Assembly: GCF_031755915.1 (NCBI RefSeq)
Contig: NC_083383.1
Span: 2,484,001-2,548,000 of the forward strand
Source: Ziziphus jujuba
Taxonomy: Eukaryota > Streptophyta > Magnoliopsida > Rosales > Rhamnaceae
DNA: 64,000 nucleotides
Direction of reading: 5' to 3'
Below the pieces are notes generated by a model, which saw nothing but the letters and a program-made list of their open reading frames with translations, was not told where the DNA came from and did no database searches. Position numbers and translations under genes: made by a program. This document shows, piece after piece, positions 1-12,192 of the stretch. Each line of letters opens with the position of its first letter. Position 1 is the stretch's first letter.

Positions 1-119
1 GACACGGCTTTCTAGAAGTTCGATCTACAATTAACCTTTGCCCTCCATATCTCCGAGTCCCAAAACCTTCGTTGGTAATCTGAATCCATTTATCTGCAAA
101 TCAAATACAACAAAACATA

Positions 120-300
120 ACAGATGGAGGAAACATTTTTTCCGACACGAGAAAAGCCTGAAGGACAATTTTTCCGCCTGGAGGAAAAAAATTTCCGCCT
201 GGAGGAAAACATTTCCTTCCTCCAGGCGGAAAACCTTTTCCTCCTGGAGGAAATTCGCCTGGAGGAAAAAAAGAGAAAATATTTTCCTCGGGGTGGAAAA
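120..300. repeat. Cluster of 17-bp near-palindromic units
   Basis: A unit close to TTTCCGCCTGGAGGAAA occurs around 171-187 and 192-208. It appears in inverted orientation around 217-233, as the perfect palindrome TTTCCTCCTGGAGGAAA around 237-253, and once more around 254-269. Each unit is nearly self-complementary, and the direct and inverted copies can pair over longer distances. Open frames on both strands here are by-products of the repeat. It looks like a minisatellite or the core of a foldback element; the family is not identified. Confidence 0.75.
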
Positions 301-1965
301 TTTTCCAGAACCAAAATAACATACACCTAACGGGATTTTCAAACCAGCGCATAATACATTATACATTAGTAGTGTACATTATACATTGCTTCGTAAAGAT
401 AACCTATAGATATATTATGGTTTCACATTCAAACCTCCCATTAAATTCAAACAAAAACACAACTTCACAATAGTTTTAATTTCACATTTCACATTCTAAC
501 CATGCAACACAAACATTTCTGTCACACCAAATAAAACAATATTATAAGCATAGCGCATAATGACAAAGTTCAAAATTGTAAAACTCATTCAATACAGCAC
601 AACTAAAGGTTTTCATATAAGTTCGTTACATTAAAGCGAAATTAGTTTGCAAAATATTTTCTATGTTGTACAGAGAAGCAACTTACATTAATGGGGGACA
701 AACCACCACCAATGCTTCTCTATCTATTTATATATATGTCTCTCTCTTTATCTATCTCTGTGAGTGTATGTGTAATTTTATCAGCTTGCACTTGTAACTC
801 CACGATCGCAAATTTTGTGCTTCAATTTTCTGCTCAGTCCATCACTTGCTCCTCCAATGCTGAAAGAAATAGAAAATCAATATTAGTAACCATGCAGCAA
901 TCAAATTTAGCATATTATATGTGTAAGATGTGCATATGAACAAGAGCATATGAGAAATTTGGAAAATTTTCACCAACAGAAAAAAACCACAACAAGCATA
1001 AACCCTTTTAAACAAATATAATCCATACAATTCCATATCATTTGCCTTATTGAATAAGTTGAGCAAATTATCAGGCTGGTTAAGATAAACATTGATAGCT
1101 AATCAACCTCCTGTTTGGCATGGAATTATTTCTACCGTTTGCTTTGGCCAAAAACAAAAGAAGAAATAAAGGAAAAAAAAAAGAAAAAGAAAAAAAGTTC
1201 AATGCTCAACTGAACATAGTAGAGAAGTACAAATTACAAACAATTAATGCATATATAGATATGGAGCTGTCTTTCTTATGGAGAATATAATAGCAAAAAA
1301 ACAATGCAACTGAAAATAAAATTGAAAACGAAAAATTAATGAAAAAGGTGAGGATGGTAATGTGGTGGGAACATTTGTGACATAAAAATTAATTGAAGGT
1401 CCAAAAGTTAATGACCAAAAGTTAATGGGACTGAGTTGATAGAAGTAAGAGGCCAGGAAATATGTAATTTTGTAATAAAATGGTCCATACATAAATACAT
1501 GTATGTAGTTCTTCTCCAAATTGAATGCAACTTGCATGCATTTATGATCTACCTTCCATGAAATGTTCATGTCTTTCATGAGAAGACATATATTGTTGTA
1601 TTCCAAAATTTGCCTCTCATCCATCACCATCTCAAAGATATTATTTCTACCTAGACAGGAGGCAGATATTTCTCTCTCTTTAATTTCATTTCAAATCCTT
1701 GTCTCACTTTCTTTTGGACTATACTTGCAAATCTTTACCATTTCTCTTATAATATCGTACTATATTGTAAAATTGTTAAATTGGTCTCCCTAGAAAACTG
1801 TATATATAACATGATGAAGATATAGCAGTTAAAATTTAGGTAAGATTGGAAAATAACAAGCTCAGACAGACACATATTATTAATATATAGATTATAGATA
1901 CATGATATAGATATCTCTGATATTTTAATGAATATATATGCATATAATATATAATATCGGTTGGG

Positions 1966-2025
1966 ACCTAACAAGCAAGATAGATTGCATTGATAACCTA
2001 ACAAGCAAGATAGATTGCATTGATA
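1966..2025. repeat. 30-bp tandem duplication
   Basis: Two adjacent copies of a 30-bp unit starting ACCTAACAAGCAAGATAG lie at 1966-1995 and 1996-2025. They are almost identical, which indicates a recent local duplication. No function is suggested. Confidence 0.85.
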
Positions 2026-2203
2026 GCTAAACCAGATCATATGTCATGTTGAAGATTCATATCAGGATTAAATACTCAAAATGACATAGTTTTGAATCTA
2101 TCACATGCGTAATAATCTTTTGGTTTTGATTGCTCAACAATTTTATTTATATGTATAAGTGGGTTCATGATAATCCGTGGACAGCAGGTTTTCTAAAACA
2201 GAG

Positions 2204-2237
<34 letters not shown>

Positions 2238-2956
2238 TGTAGAGTGGACAAAAAATGTGATGTTTTTATTAAGAAAGTAAACAAAACCACCAAAATAGTT
2301 TGGCAAGATTGTAGTGTGAACTGTGAAAGTCACTTCAAACACCTTGCTATCCTATACAACTCAACAAATTCCATTTACAAATTCCATTTCTAGATGGCTT
2401 AGATCTAAGTATAGAAATTATTTTCAAAGAAGCTCAAGACTAACTGATTATTTAGATGTTTCGTATTTATACATGTATTTGCGCATTGCTGATCCATAAA
2501 GAATTTGCAATTTGCCAGCATGACAATGTTATCATATATATTATATATACAAATATATATTCTATAATATAGTCATCCAAAAAAATAAAATATTCTAATA
2601 TATATATATATATATATATATACGCACACACATTTCCTACCATATATGTATGGCTCCCCTGTCTTCTGCCACTTGTTTCTTTAGAACTTCAATAATGCAC
2701 AATTTGCCAGCAGATAATGACATATGGGTACCTAGAGTACTATTTCATCATGCAAGAGTAAGAAAATGTATAAAAAAATGAAAAATAATAATATAAATAA
2801 ATGTACAAAGCTAGCAAGTAAAATATTAAGGAAGGTTTAATCTACAGCACACTAAACCTCTCTTGATCTACACCAGAAAAACGCATTTGCCTTAAAAGAT
2901 ATTTACAGCCTGAGTGCCATAATTTTCAACCACAGAAATCACAATCCTTTCATGCT

Positions 2957-3535
2957 TCACCATGGACCAGTCTGCGTTCGTCTCAAGCACCGTTTCTTTA
3001 CTCCCCGCTGCACATTCATCATCTCCATTGCCTACATTATAATAGAATTTACCTTTAGTTATGATAAATGTCAAACTGGAACAGCAATATTAAATTTGCA
3101 AACACAATAACAAGTAATCCGAAAACTATGGATCATATCCTTGCTGAGTTCGGTTACCAACATTTTGTCCAATTTACCATAAGGAAAATAGAATCTGCTT
3201 AAGATAGCGAGCATTAAGAATTGGACATGGTTGAATTGAACTGAATCTGGATGCAATATTAGCTGAAGGAATCAAATATTTAAATTGAATATTTCAGGGC
3301 GACTGACAGGATATAATAAGTCGGAGCAATACCTGATTCTTCTGCATTTCTAGCATTTCTGCCTGCAGCAACCAAAGATAACCACAAAATTGTTAGCCAC
3401 AGGAATGGAACGCAAGCTTATTTGCAATCACTGATTTATATAAGCGTACGCATGAAAATTTACCTGCTTTTTCTTCAATTCCTGGTTCTCTTCTTTCAAC
3501 TTTGCAACCTCTGCTTCCAACTCCATAGTGTACGC
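2957..3535 (-). pseudogene. ABI5/ABF-type bZIP 3' fragment (zipper and C-terminal motif only)
   Basis: Three minus-strand exons, 3464-3535, 3333-3362 and 2957-3031, all phase 0, join without a stop. They encode AYTMELEAEVAKLKEEN..., then AEMLEMQKNQ, then a C-terminus with KKRCLRRTQTGPW and a stop. This is the leucine zipper and conserved C-terminal motif of group A bZIP factors (ABI5, AREB/ABF), which bind ABA-response elements. All splice sites are canonical. In the family a large first exon ends in the basic region just before AYT. No such exon, and no basic-region signature, is visible upstream before the next gene. It therefore looks like a truncated copy. An internal ATG (MELEAEV) could give a 58-aa zipper-only protein if transcribed. 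The alternative is an intact gene whose exon 1 was lost in assembly. Confidence 0.8.
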
Positions 3536-4302
3536 CTAGCACATGCCCAAAACAGAATATGGGAGAAAACGATTGAGCACTTATAAGGATGCTATGTTAC
3601 AATGGACGAGGACGATGCCGGCGAATGGGAGACGAATGTCGGTGAAAATGGTGGCCGGGATGGTAATTTTTGAAATGCCCTAGCTGCGTTTTCAAAGGGA
3701 AAGTAAAAAAAAAAAAACTGAAACCCTTATACATGGCCCTGCGTTTTGATAGAGAAAAGAACAAAAAAAAATATATATATATATATATAGATAAGGGTAC
3801 TTTAGTCCAAATGGGTAAAATATTGGTTAGTTTTTAAAAAAATAAAAAAATTTGCTATTTTTCTAAAATAGAGTTGTATGGTGGCTATTTATCGAAAAAA
3901 CCCTATTTTTGGCGGGGGTAAGAGTGGCAGGGTTATGAAATTGACCGCTTGATTAGAATATCTCCAATGGAAAATCTGTTGGTTCTGTACGTCTAAGAAA
4001 ATCTATATCACATTAAATTGATAGAAAGAATTAAAAAAAAAACTTCTCTAATGTATTGTATAAGAGTTTTATTATAAAAAAAAAAAAAAAATCTATCTAA
4101 CAAACTCTATATTTAGAGCATTTTTTATGTAATGTTCATGGGTTCTAACTATCTAAAAAAAATTTTGTTACGTCGTATGAATAGATAGTCTTTTAAAACA
4201 AACTTTTTCAAATGGTGTTGTGTAAGAAGTTTATTAAGATAGGGTGACAATGAAGAAAATAAAATTGTCTAACACATCCTCTATTTGAGACATCCTCTAT
4301 TT

Positions 4303-4700
4303 GTACAAAATCTGTTAGACAGTATAAATTATAAATTCGATTTTTTTCTCTCCTTTCTCCTCATCAATTCACAATCTTTTCTCTCTTCTTTCTCAGAATG
4401 CCAAATCATTTCATTCAAAATTTTTAATATGATTCATTGAAGAAGAAATTTAAATAAACATTATTCATTGATAGATGCTTTGTCATTCAAGCTTCAATAA
4501 CTTTTAAATTCCTTATAAACTAGTTTTAATGGACAAAATTTATTGAAAATGTTCTTATGAAAAATCTATTAAACAGTGTGAATCATAAATTAACATTTTC
4601 TCTCTCATTTTTCTTCATCAATTCACAGTATCTTCTCTATTCTTTCTACTCTCTTTTCTTCTGACATGTGAATTCATTTTATTTAAAATTTTGAAACTTT
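4303..4700. repeat. Two diverged direct repeat copies
   Basis: A segment at about 4303-4440 (AAATCTGTTAGACAGT..., then CTCATCAATTCACA) recurs in diverged form at about 4557-4700 (AAATCTATTAAACAGT..., then TTCATCAATTCACA). Both carry a pyrimidine-rich middle. Shorter related pieces with GTATTGTATAAGAG / GTGTTGTGTAAGAAG lie near 4045 and 4215. The pattern suggests an old local duplication or nested remains of a non-coding transposon. Confidence 0.5.
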
Positions 4701-5791
4701 TCAAATTCGTTTCAATAAATATAACCATTGAAATTGCTTTTATATATAAAGAGATGAATTGTGGGTTTACTACAAACAAACTAATAGGAATAACTGTTTT
4801 CCACCAATAATAAAAAAAAAAAATAATAATAATATGAATAACGGCTGTAACTCATTTTGGCAAACTTTGTCACCTATTACCTTTTTTTTTTTTTTAAGGC
4901 ACTATAAGTTATAACTTTGTTATCTGAATATTTTATTAAATAAATGACACAAAACATATACCGTCCAACGTTAAGCAAGGCGACCAAATTTGTTAAACGA
5001 CGCAGCATTTACAACAAGAAGCTCTATCTCTCTCTCTCTCTCAGTGAAACCCTCCAGCCGGCCCAGAAGTGAACCAAGAAGATGAGAGAAAAATTGATGT
5101 CCATACAAAAATTAAATGTCACAAACAGAGACAAGATCTGCTCCACTTCCATCATTTTGCAGATTCGTACGCCGGAGGGCCATGAATGCTTAAAGCGAGC
5201 CGTCACTCTCAGCCTTTAGCTTTTCTGAATAGTGAATAGTGAGTTGTGACCAACCAACTTTGAAACGCTGTGTTTTTATTTCTTTGCAAAGGCGCGTACC
5301 GGGTTTGATAAGCAGGTCCAATTTCTGTGAAAGGGACAAATTCTGGACCACCCTATTACTTTGTCCCGTTTCTTAAATTTTCTTTAGCATGGGACAAACT
5401 TTGATTCCCCAGCTAGCAATCTATCATCGCCAGTGCTGTTTTGCATATATATTAAAACTATGTATACTCAAGTCAGTCCAGAAATTCCAACTCGATCGAG
5501 TCTCCATTCAGTTTGGCTTTGATTGAATTGGTGGTTTTGAAATCAGACTATAGGCTTGACAAACAAAATAAATTATGAATAATTTGGTCCTCTGTATACC
5601 CCACTTTGACAAACAAAATAAATATTGAATTTAAATCTCTCCTTGTTTTAGTATTTTCCGGTCTTGATATGACAAGCTACAAATTGTTAACCCAAATTTG
5701 TTTTTCTATTTATTTTTTATTTTTTATTTTTATTTCTTGCTTGATAAGTATGTTGAAGATTTAAGATCTGCACTGAATCTCAGGAAATAAT

Positions 5792-5802
5792 TATAGAAAC
5801 AG
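5792..5802. repeat. SINE target-site duplication, left copy
   Basis: TATAGAAACAG, identical to 5931-5941 on the other side of the SINE. The match is perfect over 11 bases. Confidence 0.88.
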
Positions 5803-5930
5803 GACGAAGTGGCCTGGCCTGGTGGTCGAGCAGCCACTACTTGTCCCAGAGATGCGCGAGTTCGAGCCGCTGGGGTGGGGAGGGCATAGGGGTCAGCCAA
5901 AAAAGGGCGCAAAAAAAAAAAAAAAAAAAG
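5803..5930 (+). mobile_element. tRNA-derived SINE, intact, with target duplication
   Basis: The element begins GACGAAGTGGCCTGG and contains a pol III box A-like motif (TGGCCTGGTGG) near 5810-5825. A box B-like motif (GTTCGAGCC) follows near 5862-5870, about 40 bp downstream, and the element ends in a poly-A tail to 5929. It is flanked by a perfect 11-bp direct repeat, TATAGAAACAG, at 5792-5802 and 5931-5941. Box A, box B, A-tail and target duplication together define a plant tRNA-derived SINE of about 128 bp, copied by LINE machinery. The minus-strand open frame across it is not a gene. Family name unknown. Confidence 0.9.
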
Positions 5931-5941
5931 TATAGAAACAG
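5931..5941. repeat. SINE target-site duplication, right copy
   Basis: TATAGAAACAG directly after the poly-A tail, matching 5792-5802. Confidence 0.88.
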
Positions 5942-6454
5942 AATAATCTTTAGCTAAAGGATAGTTTTGGTTGGCTTTTGGATCCAAGAATATTTATAGT
6001 TTCATTAATTTGGTTGATCTATAAGCGAATCATTTTTGGTGAATATCTGTAAGCAAATTATGGCTACATGATGTTCAGATTGAAATGAATCTATGCTAAT
6101 GCCATTAAAAGGTTGGCCCAAAAAATAAAAAATAAAAAAATAAAAAAATGAAGAAGCAATTATTAAATGGCTGGCCAGCTATTTCATAAACCACAAAGCC
6201 CATGGTAAAAAAGCGTGCACTACAAGAAGGCAAATTTCAGCATCAGAAAGCGGTAGGAGAGTAGCTGGGGCTGCGGTTGGAGTTCTGACTTGCTATTTAG
6301 AAGAGGTCTCTCGGGGTCATACTATTTCCGTTTGACAGTCTAATCCTACCCTATCGATCTTTAAGTGTTAGGTGAATAAATGCACGACTGCTATTGATAT
6401 GCCATATGCATAACGTAAGCTTACCATGTGCGATCCTTTGACAATTTTGTGGCT

Positions 6455-6574
6455 CAAATGTTCACGGTGTGAAAACAAAGTATTGGGGTGGAAACGAAGT
6501 AAACAATAATATAGCAAATGTTCACTGTGTGAAAACCAGGTATTGGGGTGATACAAAGTAAACAACTATACGGT
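6455..6574. repeat. 60-bp tandem duplication
   Basis: Two adjacent 60-bp copies start at 6455 and 6515. Both contain CAAATGTTCAC-GTGTGAAAAC and TATTGGGGTG and end in AAGTAAACAA. They differ at several bases. The array lies about 400 bp past the 3' end of the DUF547 gene. Confidence 0.85.
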
Positions 6575-6970
6575 GATGCTCTAGATCACTCTCACATTAT
6601 TAATTTCTCACTTTTTTCAACAAACACCTCTTAACCTTGTACATATACGTCTGCTGGATTTATTTAATAAGGTTTTCTCTGCTTTTTTTTTTTTTTTTTT
6701 TTTTGGGTTAATGTGATATTTTATATTCTCTGCACAACAAATGTAAATCCCAGTGTATAATTTCAATTTATTTAAATAGATAGAAAGGCAGATTCCAAAG
6801 AGAAGTAACTGATCGACAGAACTCATATTTACTTACAAGGAGAGCAGATTATACATTTTGTTATTATATGAATTTTTTTTTTTTTTTTAATAGCTGTGTA
6901 CAAAATTGTAACCCTATTACCGTTAAACCATGTAAGAAAAAGCGAAAAAATTGAATGAAGCAAAATACAA

Positions 6971-9900
6971 TTACGTGTATAGAAGATATCTAAAGCTGAA
7001 CTCATACGGCATAATCTGGACAAACTGTGAAAGAGACTCACTTTTTCCTCTTTCAAGACACTTCAAACCTTCTTTTCCTAGTTCACTAGGTAGCTGAAGG
7101 CAGATCCAATCCAACAGTGACTCTAAATCCTTTGCAAAGTCGAGTAAATACCAATCTAGCAACTTGGGGATTACAAACTTGGTTGATGAAATTCCCACTG
7201 CAGCTTGTAAGTACTCTCTTTTTGCCACTTCTAATTCATTCTCTACTTGAGTTGCGGTATAGATTCTCACCTTCATTGCGCAAAATACACGTATCAGTAA
7301 TCAAGATTACATAGAACTGTTCTAATATGCATCAAGGACACACACACTATATATATATAATAAAATCTTTTGCTAAGGCTAATAATATGCAAAATTACAG
7401 AAGAAAGTTAAGTAAAAAACTATCTAAGTCTATTAACAAACTTACAGCAGGAGAGGACCAACTTCCGCAGGATAGTGCAAATGTAACCAATGGTTCAGAT
7501 AACTCCAGTCCATAAATGCTTCTCGCTGTCTTCTCATCGGTTTTTGCACCCTTCGAAAATGTCTGGCGGGCAGTCGGAGTAAGAAATTATATAGTAGATT
7601 CTCTATTTGTCAAACTAAAAAAGGAAAGGGAATGGGAACAGAAATGGTATGTAGAAGTTGAAATGGAGACCACTTACAAATTTGGAGTGATAAGGCAATC
7701 TTAAAATAAAATGTTCTATAGTTATTGCATTTAGCAATTGTCCACCCACATTTATTGTTGCCTGAATGATAAGATATTGAGTTGTGTAAGTTCACTATAC
7801 ATACCTTTGCAAGTTGGTTTGCAAAAAAATAGAATTTTTGATAAAAAAATGTGGATGGTCTTATAATGGAAACATGAGGATCATTGATGGTCCAATACCT
7901 TCTGCATCAGTGCAACAACCATTTCTGGACTCTCTGGTATTCCATGTTCTAGGAAAGCCTGAAAATTTGATAGCTTAGTAAATGACACTGTTATCTTTTC
8001 ACAAAGATAGATATGTATAAAAATGAACACAAACGACTAATTAGATAAGAAGCTCTATTTCGAATACACCTATATAAAAAGGTATTAATTACATTCATCA
8101 TGCAGGAGTTATAGATATTTATCCAGAATGCAAGCTTCTCCTGATGATTGAGAGACTGCAGATTGACGGAAGCAAGTTTCCCAAGCAGTAGTCTGAAAAT
8201 TTCAGCAAAATAAATGCTATAAATCCTCATAAACATGAAGGAGAAAAGTGACAAAGCAATTATACTTTGCGAGTGGAGAAACTCACTTCAACCTGCGAAG
8301 AAGGAATAAAGAATTTGCTGTTCGATTCGGCTTATTTGAGTCGATTTCAATGGAAAACAATTGCTTATATGGACCAATATCCCTTGTTCCAAATTCCGAA
8401 CAGATACCATAAGGATCTTGAAATTCTGTTTTGTGATTGGTTTCTTGAGCCCCTAATGTGGATATGGAGGGTAAACTATCTGCACTAACCCGATTCTTCA
8501 CCGAACCCATTCTTAAGAAAATGCTGGACAAGCACTTCAATATGTTTTCAGAAATTCTGTTTGGACCATCATCTTCTGAGACCTTACTCTCCGAAACAGT
8601 AGTTTGTGCTTCTGTACTTTCTTGGTCTCTTACCCTGCATTCTAACTGGACATTCAACAAACACATGTTCATCTCACCATGAATGTCTTTAAATTAACAA
8701 CAACCTTATCACAATCGGTAACGTTAGTCTATCTATCTATACCTGCAATTTCTGAGGATCTAAACGCTTTTCCGCAGATTTCTGTTCTGTTGGAGGCCTC
8801 TTCACCGGTGTCCTAATTGTTTGAGCTTTACGCACCTTCATAGAATACCTACTGGATTGATTCTCTTTTCCCTGCCTATCATCTGAAAAAGTGAAATGAA
8901 AGAATGAAATTCTCATGGCCTATTTGCCGATACTGTGGCAATGGATAATCACAATTGAAGCTAATCATGTTGAATCCACAGCTCACCAGATTGGGATCTC
9001 AAATGCTTTGTCATTCTCGTAGCGGAATTGCTGGAGTTCGGAGCAAGAAACTTGGATTGCTCAGATACAGAATTCTTTATTTGGTATGCATCATGCAAAT
9101 CAGCCGAGTTTGCTTTGTTCTTCTTGGAGGATGATACATACACAGCTTCCTGATACAGGTCCTGCCTGAAATGAACAACTTGTTCTTCGAGCCGAACTAC
9201 CTCCTCTTCCAAAACAGCCACTTCAGCAAGAAGCTCCAATGTCTATACAAGTCAAAATTCGATCATAAAAACCATCTTCAAATTATTCATTGACTTCATT
9301 TGTTGCTTCTCATTACTTTCTGGTACGAAAATTTCTGATATTTATTGGCATTTTGGCCGGTTATATTATTTTCTGATAATTGCAATATTTGCTGAGACTA
9401 TCAAAGACAGGGAAATTTAAAGAAAGAGTATGCTACTAACCTGAGGTGGGAGATAAGGAGGTAGACGAGGTAGAGCTCCCAATGGTCTAGAGAAAGCCCT
9501 CTCCAAAGCTCTGTGAACATTTTCTTCATATCTAAGCTTCTTCTTCAGCTTATCAACCTGAACAAATTATAATTTCAAACTCAAATCGACAAAAAAGAAA
9601 AGAAGAAAAAAGCAAAGGGAACAAGGAGGTATCTTGAGCAGTAAGAATGTCCTACATCTTGTTGTAACGCCAATTTTCTCTCTCTACTTGATGCTCTCCC
9701 ATTGGAGGTTGCTTTTGTGGTAGCCCTTGGCATATTCCCACGCAAATCGACCTTCTTCTTCAAGGAAAACAGAAGGAATACCAGAATTAGCTTCTACAAG
9801 CAAAGAATTTTACTGAAGCAGAAGAATTCTAATAAGGAAAAAGAAAGAACGAAATCTAAAGTTGGTGAATTTTCGGATCAGAGAAGCTCAACCACAATGT

Positions 9901-10123
9901 GGGGATACAAATAAAATAAGTGAATACAGGTGATTTGGCAAAGCCCTGCTGAATAATTTTGAAGAGTAAATTGTAAATTTCTCTAATTTTTTTTTTCTCT
10001 TTTTTTTCTTTTTTCATAGTAAATATAAAAGACCCATCTTGAATGCTTATCCAAAATGTCAGCAATCCGAGAATTTTGCGGGTCTGCATCCATCTGGGGT
10101 CTGCTCATTGAATTAGAAGCCAT
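6971..10123 (-). CDS. DUF547 protein with MIP1-type leucine zipper
   Basis: Minus-strand exons are placed at 9656 to about 9756, 9441-9557, 8987-9242, 8743-8882, 8287-8645, 8093-8192, 7899-7958, 7678-7761, 7446-7562 and 6971-7270. The reading frame joins from 9557 down to the stop at 6971. The N-terminal part ([46 protein letters not shown]) matches the ternary complex factor MIP1 leucine-zipper domain, a coiled coil. The C-terminal half ([43 protein letters not shown]) is the DUF547 domain. Plant proteins of this type, roughly 550-600 aa, have no proven enzyme activity. A first exon starting at ATG 10123 ([14 protein letters not shown]) is plausible, but its donor is unclear, so the exact N-terminus is unresolved. 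The 5' leader region has a GA run at 10838-10881. Confidence 0.88.
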
Positions 10124-10833
10124 AGTTTCAAGTAAAAACTGTTAAAGCTAGCAGGAGGATTATTACACAGCTTTAATGGATTAAGACTCTTTATTACACA
10201 GTACAAACTGTTTTTTCAAAAACATATTATATTAAAAAGAAAAAATTGAGATGGGTAACCCAATTCATGATCAGACTATGATTACTTTTTCATTCTTCAT
10301 TGGAAGAGCTTTGGCAGACTGAAGCCTAGTCTTTGTTCTGGTATTCATCTTTCAAATTCAATTAAAATCTGCCAAAAAAAAATATTGAAAAAATGATGAA
10401 TCCAGTTCAATAATTTCGCTTTAAACGTTACAAGAAAACAAATAAACTCAATAAATGCCAACCATTTAATTGCTTTTAATGGGAGATCAGACCTTTACAG
10501 AAGAAAACTTCATTCCCACAGAGAACCGAGAAAACAAAAAATTTAATGCCAATTTGTCAACAAAAAACTGATCACCACCCACCCTCCAAGCGTTTCCATT
10601 CCTCGTTCCTTGTGAAGCTTTTAGCCAAGCAAATCCCCAGCTAACATAAGTTCGGGAATTTGAGCTTCAATGGTTTGGAAGAAGCAGAGCTGAGACAGAG
10701 CTCTTACTTAATACGTAGATTTCTAATTCTAATAGCATATAGGAAAAGACCGGGTCTAAGCTATGCTATGTCTTCCACCGCTTCGTTAGAAGATCTATCT
10801 ATCTCAGTGAGTGAAAGATAGGCACTACACTAG

Positions 10834-10837
<4 letters not shown>

Positions 10838-10881
<44 letters not shown>
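10838..10881. repeat. GA dinucleotide microsatellite
   Basis: An uninterrupted GA run of about 44 bases (CT on the gene's coding strand). It lies about 715 bp upstream of the probable DUF547 start, in the likely 5' leader or promoter. CT tracts are common in plant leaders. Confidence 0.85.
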
Positions 10882-10883
<2 letters not shown>

Positions 10884-12094
10884 CAAGAGTTTGGGTTCGT
10901 CAGTGAAAGTTAAATTGGGATCGGCTTTGAGAAAAGGCTAAGCGCATCTTTGGCGCAATATTGGGTCGTACTCAAACCTCCAAAAGCAAAGTTAAGCAAA
11001 GCAAAGCTCAGCGAAAGGAAAAAAAAAAAAAAAAGAAAAAAAAACAGAGCACATCACACGCACCCTGGTCTGCCTTTTGGCGCTGTCTATCTCATCATGA
11101 ACCAACGTGCGTCCTTACCCTTTTAATCCCCTCCAACCCCTCATCCACTTTCATTTTCACCTTGCCTTTTCTTCGTAATTTTCCCAAAACGACCCTGTGT
11201 TTTTGCCCTTTGTATTATACAAAATAAATAAAATTTGAACCGAGAGTGAGATTAATAGCGAACAATGGCAATTATGTTCACCAAAAATGCTTTGGGTTTG
11301 TATTTATGGCCATATTTTAGTATGACTTTTGGAGCGGTTGACTCCAAAATGGAGAGAGATTTGTTGTTGGTTTCGAATTTTGGTTTTTGGATGTGAAAAG
11401 TAAGGAGTGTATGCATTAAATAAGGTTTATGGGGCGGTATTTTGAAGGCAAAAGCTGCCCAAATCACATGTTTGCCAACTATATATTGTTTTCGATTTTG
11501 GAAAAGAAATTTAATTTAAAAGCATTCCAAAGGCTTACGGGGAGCGGGATAGGCCATTCAATGTCTTTTCATTCATTCTCTGTCATTTTGTTATTCTATT
11601 CCTAAATTTTATTCTATTTATGTGCCCTTTCACCCATCTCCACCCTCTTGTTTCTTTTGGTATGTTTTCGGTACCTAATACCACTATAGTTTAATACACG
11701 GGGTAAATATAATATACATAGCACTGAATTCTTACCTCTTTTTTTTTTTTTTTGGGTACTTCTAAAATAACAAAAAGTGTATTTAATAAATCAGATTAAT
11801 TTCAATAGTAAAAACCCATTTATACCATTCACCAAAAACCTATTTATACCATCTTAGGAGAAAAGCTTGACCTATAGATCTTATAGGATTCCATCCATTA
11901 TAAAAACTCAAATTAAATCTGTTGGATTTGACTACGAGATTCACCATAAAGTCCAAAATTTGTTTTGATCACAATATATAATATATTTGAACCTTTAGGC
12001 GTGTTAATTAATTAGTTTTATAACAATTTAATTCTTTTTTTCTAAACCAAAATAGTATTAATACTATTTAATCAATATCACAAATAAAAGAAAT

Positions 12095-12134
12095 GTAACA
12101 CACACACACACACACACACATAAAAGAAATGTAA

Positions 12135-12192
<58 letters not shown>
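12095..12192. repeat. CA/TA compound microsatellite, duplicated
   Basis: A CA run, then AAAAGAAATGTAA, then a second longer CA run passing into a TA run. The AAAAGAAATGTAA piece also stands before the first CA run, so the unit itself seems duplicated. Confidence 0.8.

Larger units (their letters stand above)
1..2956. other. Gene-free AT-rich stretch with repeats
   Basis: No coding region is supported here. Open frames are short and overlap each other without recognisable domains. The stretch holds the near-palindrome cluster at 120-300, a 30-bp tandem duplication near 1966-2025, and AT dinucleotide runs near 2208-2234 and 2600-2622. The last part is likely 3' flanking DNA of the bZIP fragment on the minus strand. 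Confidence 0.6.
3600..6970. other. Gene-free stretch with SINE and diverged repeats
   Basis: Apart from the SINE at 5803-5930 and the tandem repeat at 6455-6574, this interval holds AT-rich DNA, a TA run near 3770-3790 and several poly-A/T tracts. It also holds diverged direct repeats between about 4040 and 4700. Neither strand shows the missing first exon of the bZIP fragment. Confidence 0.6.

Noticed and set aside
31..366. Overlapping open frames on both strands
   Set aside because: They are created by the GGAGGAAA/TTTCCTCC repeats; several frames are open at once and none shows a domain.
5024..5206. Minus-strand 60-aa frame tested as the missing bZIP first exon
   Set aside because: It lacks the basic region and any conserved ABF/ABI5 N-terminal motif.
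5730..5987. Minus-strand 85-aa frame, and a possible tRNA gene
   Set aside because: It lies over the SINE. The box A/B resemblance to tRNA is explained by the SINE head, and no acceptor stem pairing or anticodon arm is evident.
12095..12192. Regularly spaced repeats resembling an array
   Set aside because: Simple CA/TA microsatellite; no spacers of CRISPR type, and the genome is a plant's.
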